DNA of 64,000 nt, from contig OZ020519.1 in assembly GCA_963971425.1 (NCBI GenBank), positions 22,112,786-22,176,785 of the forward strand, in the 5' to 3' direction. Below are positions 51,480 through 60,751 of this stretch, piece after piece. The DNA comes from Bryoerythrophyllum caledonicum (Eukaryota; Streptophyta; Bryopsida; Pottiales; Pottiaceae). The position numbers and the translations under genes were made by a program. Position 1 is the first letter of the stretch, and each line of letters begins with the position of its first letter. Below the pieces are notes generated by a model, which was given only the letters and a program-made list of their open reading frames with translations, did not search any database and was not told where the DNA came from.

Positions 51480-52712
51480 TTAATCGGAATCTGAGTCAGT
51501 ATCACGTCTTTGACTTGGTCCAGCGCCACTTGAGTACGGCCCGCTTGAATAAACATCATACAAGTTATTGTATTGCATGTTCATGTAGCGAGATTCATCT
51601 TCGAGCCTGCGGATGTACTCGTTCTGGCTTTGTTTTGTGGCTTCATGCATTTGTCTTTCAAACTCGGCATCTTCGTTCTGACGAGGTGGAAACGTTGATG
51701 GAGGTGTGTTGTCTCTCCCATCTAAGCTCCGGCCATATCCATCGTAAGCATGGCCATATCCGTCGTAATAGACGGGTCCAGGATTTGGAGTGTTGTGTTC
51801 TTCCTCTTTTCCGGGGGAATTACGACGAGACTCGTACGTATCCCTTAGATGCGTTCGCGTATAGCTCTGAGGGATGTTGGTCCCTGTACCACATTGGCTG
51901 CCATCCAAAGAACGGCCATATGCATGGTAAGAACCGCCATATCTGTCGTGATAGACGGGTGCATAGTGTGGGGTGTTATGTTCTTCCTCTTCTCCGGGGG
52001 AATTACGACGAGACTCGTACGTATCCCTTGGATGTGTTGGCGTATAGCTCTGAATGGTGTTGGTCCCTGTACCACATTGGCTGCCTTCGTAGTAATGGCT
52101 GCCACTCCCCCCACCAAATGTTACGGGCGCGGAACCCATATCATTGCCACGGTTGTAGTCGTTGTAGTTATGTCCCCCGTACTCTTCTGGAGGTGTCAGC
52201 TGTTGTTGGTGGGCATCGGGATCGTCCCCGGATCTTCGGTTTGACCAAGGTGGCCAACAATCACTCGGTTGATTCCAGGTGGTTGGTATAAAATGGGCAG
52301 TTCGATTCATCAGGCTGACATTGCGGCCCGCCACGGTGCGCCAATCCACATCCTTCTGTAGGACGATTTCCGCCCAAACCATTGCCATGTTCGAATACAA
52401 CATGATCCCCGGCCTCGAGTTACGCACACCCACCGCAGTAGTGACCTCATGATATCGATGGCGGAAATGGTCGCTCAAACAATTGCTCGCTAGACCTTCG
52501 CGTCGCGGCCCTGATATCCTCGCTTGTGCCCTCAGCCACAACTTCATGAGGTGCTTCATCTTCACATACCTCTTGCACATGGTGCAAGTCCACAACCTCT
52601 CTTCCTCGTCCTGCCATCCGTACTCCGCAACAACATCCGGATCGTCCGTTGCGTCCCAATCCATCTCGGGGGCTTTCCCCTTTGGAGCAACGGGCCGGTT
52701 GGACCTTGGCAT
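51480..52712 (-). CDS. 410-aa protein with BED-like finger and duplicated Tyr/Gly-rich unit
   Basis: A single uninterrupted minus-strand frame starting MPRSNRPVAPKGKAPEMDWD. Residues about 30-80 carry WQDEEERLWTCTMCKRYVKM followed by KLWLRA..RISG and a later Cys, loosely like the W.C..C of BED zinc fingers in hAT transposases, but no clear His pair is seen. Residues 85-140 hold a conserved MVWAEIVLQKDVDW block. From about 200 a 62-residue unit (GSQCGTGTN, then RDTYESRRNSPG, then GRSLDG) is repeated twice in tandem, matching a 186-bp DNA duplication, followed by an acidic DSDSD end. A diverged relic of the same family lies at 35.1-36.1 kb. Function unknown; association with a DNA transposon is plausible. 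It is the best-preserved unidentified gene here. Confidence 0.6.
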   Translation of the reverse strand: MPRSNRPVAPKGKAPEMDWDATDDPDVVAEYGWQDEEERLWTCTMCKRYVKMKHLMKLWLRAQARISGPRREGLASNCLSDHFRHRYHEVTTAVGVRNSRPGIMLYSNMAMVWAEIVLQKDVDWRTVAGRNVSLMNRTAHFIPTTWNQPSDCWPPWSNRRSGDDPDAHQQQLTPPEEYGGHNYNDYNRGNDMGSAPVTFGGGSGSHYYEGSQCGTGTNTIQSYTPTHPRDTYESRRNSPGEEEEHNTPHYAPVYHDRYGGSYHAYGRSLDGSQCGTGTNIPQSYTRTHLRDTYESRRNSPGKEEEHNTPNPGPVYYDGYGHAYDGYGRSLDGRDNTPPSTFPPRQNEDAEFERQMHEATKQSQNEYIRRLEDESRYMNMQYNNLYDVYSSGPYSSGAGPSQRRDTDSDSD

Positions 52713-52757
52713 CTTCCCTAACTAGAACAAACAATAAAATGAATGAATGGGAATTAA

Positions 52758-52972
52758 CCCCTAAAGTTCCTTGACAATTTCCCTCAAAAACTATAAGTGA
52801 TACTAACTTTCAAACCATAAATCCAAAAAATAAAATAAAAATATGTCCACGAAGCTCTTATCAAAGGCAATGTAGAATAAAAATTTCAGAGAAAATTAGT
52901 TTGTTTCCGAGTTTTAGGAACCTGCCCAAAAATCAAAGAATCCCCCCGAAGGAGATTCTGGTCGTTTAGGGG
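52758..52972. mobile_element. Short piggyBac-like MITE (TTAA target duplication)
   Basis: 215 bp between TTAA at 52754-52757 and TTAA at 52973-52976. Ends are CCCCTAAA and TTTAGGGG. Its left end (CCCCTAAAGTTCCTTGACA) matches the complement of 19787-19824. It sits 45 bp upstream of the 410-aa gene start, in its promoter region. Confidence 0.65.
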
Positions 52973-53080
52973 TTAAACGAATTAAAAAATAATAAATATC
53001 CCACCACTCGAGGGGGCGCAAGCGATTCGGCAGAATATGCCAAAGCGACCAACTCGCCCACTAGAGTGTGGGAGAAAGGT

Positions 53081-53312
53081 CGGCCGTCCGCCTTTTATGC
53101 CACTGCGAGTGGCGGACGGCCTCGGCGGACGGTCGGCAAATCGTCCGAGCCGTCCGATGGCGGACGGCCTCGGGCGTATCGCCCGATTGGACGGCCACGA
53201 TGCCGCCATGACAGTCGCGGCCGTCCGCAGCCACGGCCATCAGATCTGTCTCGGTCGTCCGATCGGATCCGGCTGTAGAGTCCGTCCGCGGCCGTCGGAT
53301 AGGACGGCCGAG
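53081..53312. repeat. GGCCGTCC/GGACGGCC palindromic motif cluster, copy 2
   Basis: Seven copies of GCCGTCC or GGACGGC in about 230 bp, sharing GGTCGTCCGATCGGA with copy 1 and again followed by a long C/T tract (CCTCCCCTCTTCGCTCCTCC, about 53340-53430). It has the same orientation as copy 1 relative to the C/T tract, so it is a direct rather than inverted pair. The sequence it would lead into is lost in the assembly gap. Confidence 0.75.
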
Positions 53313-53531
53313 GTCTTCCGTGGGCGACCCTGATCAGTCGGCCTCCCCTCTTCGCTCCTCCACTTCCTTGCGCTCCCTCCCCTCTCAACTCTCTCCCCTC
53401 TCATCTCCCTTCCCTTGTCCTCCACTTCCTTTTCTGGGACGATTGATTTTGCACATGCAATCCAGATTTGGAGATCCAGTCACGTGCATTAATGGTCGGA
53501 AGAATGTCGGGAAGATTTTGTGCGCATTCAC

Positions 53532-53731
53532 NNNNNNNNNNNNNNNNNNNNNNNNNNNNNNNNNNNNNNNNNNNNNNNNNNNNNNNNNNNNNNNNNNNNN
53601 NNNNNNNNNNNNNNNNNNNNNNNNNNNNNNNNNNNNNNNNNNNNNNNNNNNNNNNNNNNNNNNNNNNNNNNNNNNNNNNNNNNNNNNNNNNNNNNNNNNN
53701 NNNNNNNNNNNNNNNNNNNNNNNNNNNNNNN
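53532..53731. other. Assembly gap (200 N)
   Basis: Exactly 200 unknown bases, a conventional scaffold gap size, so the true length is unknown. GC-rich sequence on the left meets AT-rich sequence on the right. Confidence 0.99.
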
Positions 53732-55857
53732 GTCTAACATTAACTACTTATGCATTCCTCACATAAATGCATTAAGTTTCTTATTCCAAATTAATTTTTA
53801 AATGCTTTACATATACTTAGAATTATTACTTTATTATTCACAATGTCACTTTGACATAGTTAGGATCTTTCCCTAACTTTATCTCTTGAAATTTTAATAT
53901 TGAATATTCATATTTCACTCATATGCAATATATTAAATTTAATTCACTAATACACACAATTTCATGTCACATAATTAATTAGGATAGTATCCTAATTTTT
54001 ACAATGAAGATCTAAATAAATAATGCAATTATGCATAGGAATTTACTCACAATTAATACCTCATGTATATAATTGCATTTACAAAACACAATGTCAAATT
54101 TATTCTATGAAGAACTAATATTATTGCAATTACACATATTAATTAAGTCACACACAAGACTTTACATATGCAAATTCAATAATAATTATATATTAATAAT
54201 TTCACACATAACATAATACTCTTTCAACATAAGAGATTTCTTCAATTACTAGCTTTTCACCTAAGCTAGGGCTCACTTCAATCTTCCTCCAAGGAATGTC
54301 TATGGTAATGGCCAAGAATGCTAAAAATTCAAGCTATTCATTCTACTCAAATCCAAGAGGCACACCTCTCGGAAAAATGGTTTTTTCTACAATTAACCGT
54401 TGAAACTAACTTCACTTCATCCTCACATCCATTCATATTTACTTATGGAAAGGCACACCCTTTCCAAAGGGTGCGAGTTCAACCCTTTTCCCATTATCTC
54501 TTATCTCTTGGATATGAATAGGCATTTTTTGGTTAATTAACTATTAAGTGTAAACTTAATCATTAATTATTTAATTCTCCATATATCTACAACCCTTTTT
54601 ACACTTAATTTTATTTTTAAACAACTATTTTTAGGATTTAGGCTCCTCATAGCCCCTTTCTTAGCTCGGAGACGTCCTCGTCTACTTCAATGAGCTTTGT
54701 CCTTGAACTTAATCTTTTGCTCTCCATCTCTTACTTATTTATCCTTAAGTCTCCATATAGCTTTCTTCCTTTACCTTCTTATGGATTATGGAATATCTTT
54801 ATTTTGTTTTTCCATACTTCCATCTTTAGTAAGTTTGTCTCATACATACTTAAGTACTTAAGTCTTTAAGTCTTTAATTATGGAAAATTAGCACTCATTT
54901 GTACTTACATTAGTAAATTAGTATGTTAGTAGATTGTGTCCACACTACTAATTACTAATTCTATATTGCTAATTTCCTTACTTTCTTTTCTCTCTTCTAC
55001 TTGTACCTTCAATTTCAGTTGAAGTATCATACTACATTCAATTAAATAGTGTGTATATCACCTCACTACTAATTGTGCTAACTATCTTTTTCTATTCTAG
55101 CCTATTCTCTCTTAACATAAGATTCTCTCATTATGTTATTACATTCTCTCTCATTTTTTCCTTTCAACTACTTTCTCTCAATCTTATCATATTCTCTTTT
55201 ATTTTTTCCTTTCTTCTAAATTCCTATTTCTTTCAATTTTTATTTTTTCAACACATTTTTTGACTTAGAAGTTTAGGTACTACTCTATTTACCTAGACGT
55301 GCTAAATCATTAAGTTTTTGAGATTTACTTTCAACTCTATCATATCCTGATTAAATCCACTCAGGCTTCTTTTTCAGAGTTAAGAGATTCTAAACTAGAA
55401 TGTTTCTCATCCATTTTGTTTCATCTTTCATTACTAGACCGAACTTAATTTTTTCTTATGTATTAAGTCTCTCTTCAATCTTGAGATACTATAGGTATAT
55501 TCTTCTCTAATTGTTTTTTGTTATAAAATTCTCTCAATGCATTACCTAGACTCAAGGTTCTATTCAAATTGTTCTTTCTTAAAATACTAACTTCGTATTT
55601 TACTTCTTGTTTTTCTAATTTTCTCTTTTTTCTTGAGACATCTTAAGGAGCTATGCTAGTTGTTCTTTTTATTCTAACTTGGATTATCTTTTCTAAGATT
55701 CTCTTTACATATCCTCTTTCATTCTATTTTTTAAATTTTTTTTAAATTTTTTTTTACTGCTTCATGAACTCTGCCAATCCTCCTTCAACTTAAAATTGAT
55801 AGCTACTCTCTTTCGGTCGAAACGCCTCTTGTGTTCATACGATGCATGTACTTTGCT
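53732..55857. other. AT/pyrimidine-rich DNA, nothing recognised
   Basis: Over 2 kb rich in CTT/TTA on the plus strand. No credible gene. The word ACCCTTTCCAAAGGGT at 54457-54472 is a perfect 16-base palindrome of unknown meaning. Confidence 0.5.
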
Positions 55858-56098
55858 AGGTGTGTTGACAGGGCATAATTGATCTCGATTCTCCAGTAAC
55901 ACCTGTTGCACGTCTATACCACGCACCCAAAAAATTAGTCGTGACCAGCACCCGAGATGACTCGAATCGGAACTCGTGCATGATGGTGTCGCAAGGGTCT
56001 TGATCCATGTCTCCTTGCATGTCCAGCGCCGTGTATTCGCGAGTGCGCATCATATCTGTCAACGAGTCCATCTTGTGCTTTTTCCAATCCATATTCAC
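55858..56098 (-). pseudogene. eIF4A (DEAD-box helicase) fragment
   Basis: A minus-strand frame with KMDSLTDMMRTREYTALDMQ, then GDMDQDPCDTIMHEFRFESS and RVLVTTNFL. eIF4A reads KVDWLTDKMRSRD...GDMDQ..[28 protein letters not shown] in its second RecA domain. After TTNFL the frame slips; GIDVQQV is still visible in a shifted frame near 55905. About 75 residues of the second RecA lobe remain with no intron. The Arg-finger region is not intact. A processed (retrocopied) or transposon-carried scrap is likely; it cannot be functional. Confidence 0.8.
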
Positions 56099-57116
56099 CT
56101 AGACTGTTTGATATCTTCCATATTTAACTTATATCTTTCCACTACGATCTTCCTTGCTCGATTTACAGACCACCTCCATAATCAAAAACAACATCAGCGT
56201 TTGGCATTCTAGCAACTCGTAATTAGTTGTTGCAGGTGATTCTCTCCACGGTGACGGGTAGCCAAGCCCGTGTGTGCAACCACATTGTCCCATATCGTTT
56301 GGTGCGCCCTTGACGCGCCAATATATAATGGCTTATTGGCACATTCTCCTTCAATTCGGCCTTGGTGGCCTGGTGATCGATGGACGCGAGTAGACGCTGC
56401 CGTGGCAACCTCCGGGTGCTAGTGCCGGGTCTCTACTCATCCACTCGACACCCGCCCCACCACGCCACGTAGTGTAGTATGCAGGTTTAGATATAGGTTT
56501 GTAGTTGGAGCAAAATTTTTATTTTTTTTCAAATTCCTACATTTTGCTGCACTTATTGCATTCTTCAAACTTTTTACAATTTATCATAGTTGGAACACCT
56601 AGTTCCGGTCTTTTTTAATCGTCAATCCCTTTCTTCACAGCCTGTGTGTTTTGAATGTGGCATAGTACACACGAATGGAACGTCTGAAAATTATTTAGGT
56701 TATGCCTGATGTCTTTTCCAGATTTCTTCTATCTTGAGGTGATTTTTGTAGTTTCGTCTAATTTGGGGTTCTATAATCATACTTAAAATCCTTATGCTTT
56801 TGTATCTATCCGTCACATGTTTGTGCATGAGAAGCATGCGACAGTCTTACAATTCTAAGTCACGATGTCTTAGTTGGTATATTGCATAGCTGTCTATACT
56901 TCTTTGTTAATTTTTTATTCACACTCATGTGGACTTGATAAACCATTCTTAACATCGAAAGTTAAAGTCACAACATCCGGAAATCATAGTCTTCATCAAT
57001 AGTTCAGGATAATCTTAGGTCTCAACTTCGCAGCTCTACTTAGCTAGCCAATCCTAACTAACAAATAAAACTTGTTCATGAGCATAATCAGTTTCTTTAT
57101 TCCACTACAAACAAGT
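56099..57116. other. Intergenic; weak unidentified frame
   Basis: Minus-strand frame 56223-56408 (containing DHQATKAELKENVPISHYIL) looks protein-like but matches nothing I know; it may continue as VARMPNADVVFDYGGGL past a stop. Otherwise AT-rich with no gene. Confidence 0.35.
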
Positions 57117-57838
57117 CTAACCATTGTTCCTTCGCTTGTCATGTCGCAGACGCTTGTGCTTAACTTCATCTTTAGTCTCCAGTTCACTCAGAAGACTCTG
57201 CCTGTCCGATTCTTCCAAGTTGCGGCAGACATCTTCATCTCGTAACAGGTTAGTCTTACGGGTCCGTTGAAAATTCAACCATAATGAGATATCCTTGTAC
57301 TTCTTTGGCTCGAACTCCAATGCAAACGCCGAACTGGATGGTGACAGGAACTGAGTGATGATCATGCACTCAAACATCCGAATCCACCGCGCCGGATGCT
57401 GTTGGAACTTTATCCACATCAAAAACTCCACCTCCTTCTCGTTGTAACGATTAACATTCACCACGATCATGTAGAATGAGCACATATACGACAGCATATT
57501 GCAAAACACTGCAGCTCTAAAACAAACTGGATCTGTATGGTGACCGTGAGCTTCAAAAAAGGTTCGGTAAGAATTCACACACTCCTCTGGTGTGTCGAAT
57601 GCACCTGGAATAATGGGCCAGTTGTATGACACTGTGTCTAGCTTCGCCCATACCGCCCAGTTATAACACCGTTGCCCCTGTAGCGGACATAGATGTGTGT
57701 AGAGAGCTACCGCCGCTGGGACAATCACCGGCCAACTTTGAGTAAGCAAGGGATACACTACGTCCCATGGTCGCCATTGCTTGGGCGACACACCAAAATC
57801 TTCAAGCAGCCACTCCATCGCAGTCCACGTAGCAAAGG

Positions 57839-60751
57839 CACTATAAGAAACCCATGTTTTATGTTATGTCCTTAATCATGTCTGCGTGTTTTTTTGATGT
57901 CTTGGAGCTAGCCAGTAATGTCCCCGTGAACGTGAGGATGTCCACGCGTCAATAACAGTGGACAGTGGAGGTGGGAGGGTCCCGAAACGCGCGTGCAAAA
58001 TAGGAGACGCGACAATGTCTCCAACAACGCGCCCGTCTCCGAGGACGTCATCGAGGACATCTTGGGTGACGCAAAACTGCCACGCTGGCAATGGACAAGC
58101 GTTTCACCTGGGGTAAGATGTCGAAGTTACTGCTGTGCAAGGTAGAAAGCAGCCCAACGTCAAAAAAAACAGCGAAACGGGTAGCGGTATGCAAGAGGAG
58201 AAACAAAAGGGCACGAGCCTTTAAAAACAAGATTTTATTTTATTTTTTTAAAGAAAAAATTAAATATATAAAATTGAAGAATATTCTGATTATATTTATT
58301 AACTTTGATCCTCTCCAAATTTCTGATTTGTCCACTTCGTATCAAAATGGTTTCCAAAATAAAATTTAATTTTAAATATTAAAAATACAAAATATTAATT
58401 AATATTATAATAATATTTTATAAAAACTGATTATTCTGTAATTAAAGCGGACATATTAAATTCAGTACTGTATATTTAAATATTAAATAATATTTATTAA
58501 TTAATATAATATTAAAATACCACTTTTCTACCAAAACCAGAATTATAAGGAATTTAGGGTGATTTTGTAAAGTCCTTGGTGGCTTACCCATGTGGATATA
58601 TTATATATTTTGTAGTTTACAGCACTTCATCTACATGGCAAACACAATTCCATGTCGGACAAGGTGACACGTCATTCTGTGTATAGGTCCACATCACTTG
58701 AGACATCCAATTGAAGATGTCTCGAGTAACGTCTATATGTCTTTGAGGACATTCCACAGAGACGTCTCTGAAAACATCAGCAGTGTTTGGCAAAACATTG
58801 ACATGTCTTGGAAAACATCATCGTGTCTTGCAAAACATAACCATCAAGTAGGACGAATTTCGTCAAGTTCATTGGATGAATAGAGGCGGCGAGGGTTAGC
58901 TGCTGCAGCCATAGTTAGGTCATGAGGCGGCTAGGGTTAGCTGCTGCAGCCATAGATAGGTCATGAGACCTTTAAGTAGAATTTGAGGTTGCACAAAGCT
59001 CACTTTGGCCTTCATTTCTCCAAGTAGTTAGAGTTTAGAATGTAGAGGTTGGAGTTTTAGAGTGTAGACTGAGTTTACAAGTTAGAATGTTAGAGTTTAG
59101 AGTGTAGAGGTTAGAGTTTTAGAATTTGAGAGTGTATGGTTTAGATGTTAAAGTTTTAGAGTTTTAGAGTGTTAGAGTTTAGAGGGTAGAGGTTAAAGTT
59201 ATATAGTATAGAGTTTAGGGGTTGAAGTTAGACTTTGAGAGTGTAGAGTTTAGAGTGTAGAGGCAGCAAAGAAGAAATGAAGAAAGAGGCGTGCAAGTAG
59301 GCGAGTAATTGCACAATCTAATGCTGGCCCAAATGAGACTTAGGTGAGCCACTGCATGATGTATGAACAACACGGGAAATCTAGAAGACGTCTTTGAAGA
59401 CGTCCAATCAAACGCGTCGACGTTTCCATGAGCGTCTGAGATGTATGGTAGAACATCCCAAAAGACGTCTTGTCACATGATGCAGGTTGTATTGCACTTT
59501 GTGGGGCATGTTGAACGTTCACATAGTGTTGTGATTAGAGCTAACAGTTTATGGACGTTGTTCTACTAACTAGATTTATAGCAATTTCCTTCTTTTGTAA
59601 ATCCCTTGTTTAACCGCATGCGTTGTTGGCTTGTTGAACATGTGCAGTGTTGGACATGCAATGTGCTGTGAGCGACATAGAGACGTGACCATGTTGTAGA
59701 AGACGTATGCCGCAGCATTTAGGAAACGCAGGGACGTCTTTTGAAACATCCCCGTGTCTATGGAGACATTCCTGGACATGTTCACAAACACGGCAATGTT
59801 TTAGGCTACGATGTTGTGACACTTTAGCGATGTTCAATTTTGAGTACAGTGTAGGCTATATTCGTCTATGTAATGACTATAAAGTGGAAGGCATTCATAT
59901 TTTAAATTGCGTGTATATCATATTACCACATTTGCAAGTAGGCCAGTAAGCATGAATTTGGATGAATGTACATGTTACATGTATGATGAGGTATTCATGT
60001 CTTGTACAACATACTCATGTCTTGTACAACGTATTCATGTCTTGTACAACATCTCTCGATGTCCCTCCAAAACACCATCACATACACAGCGTCAGCAATA
60101 CCATGCATCAGGGGATGTCACGTCAGACATGCATAAGTTCTTTGAGACGTCTGCGATGACACCCTCAGTGCCGACGACCATGGGTCGGCAACGTATTGGA
60201 GGACGCGATCATGTCCATCGCCACATCCTCTAGGGCATGGCGATGTTCAACGAAATCAGCATCAAAATCCAGGTAGCGTTGGCGTAGACGTCGAGCGGGA
60301 CATCTCCACGTCAACCCGGGACGTCTTAAAAAACACAGCCATGTTACCAATGACGTCTCCGCGAACACGAATCTGAAAAAAAAACCACTCAAATCTCTGC
60401 TGACGTGGCACGCCACGTCACTCTTTCCCGGGTCCACATCAGAGGCCACGTGGGTGCACGTCACATGCCACGTCACCAATGGAGAGGATGCATTTCCCAG
60501 CCATGTGGCACTGCCCGTCATCCTGCCGCTTAGGTGTCGTCTACGTGGCGCCCAGTTGGCACCATTTCCAGCCTCCCAAAATCTCCGAAAATCGTCCTTG
60601 TGGTAGGGATGTCCTCGCGTTTTTGGTGATGTCTCCACGCGTTATAGCGTGTTACATGCGTTGGTACGTCAGAGGGATGTAAATTCGGATGTCTACATGT
60701 CTCCTGGGACATGATTCAGGACGTGACAAAGAACACGGGTTTCTTATAGTG
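57839..60751. mobile_element. Non-autonomous CACTA (En/Spm-type) element
   Basis: 2,913 bp starting CACTATAAGAAACCC and ending GGGTTTCTTATAGTG, with the 3-bp target duplication AGG on both sides (57836-57838 and 60752-60754). Plant En/Spm elements start CACTACAAGAAA, so the family is clear. Homology between the ends continues at about 75% for some 45 bp (ATGTCCT.AATCATGTC). Both subterminal zones are packed with GACGTC, GATGTC and GACATGTC words, the usual TNPA-type binding arrays. The interior is AT-rich, then a TTTAGAG/GTTAGAG-repeat zone (59030-59260) and a 45-bp duplication (58880-58970). No transposase is seen. Confidence 0.93.
59991..60050. repeat. 20-bp tandem repeat, three units
   Basis: Three copies of RTAYTCATGTCTTGTACAAC inside the CACTA element, part of its subterminal GATGTC/CATGTC word field. 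Confidence 0.9.

Noticed and set aside
53732-55857. Possible LTR retrotransposon next to the gap
   Set aside because: I found no terminal direct repeats, primer-binding site, or reverse transcriptase or integrase motif here or elsewhere in the window.
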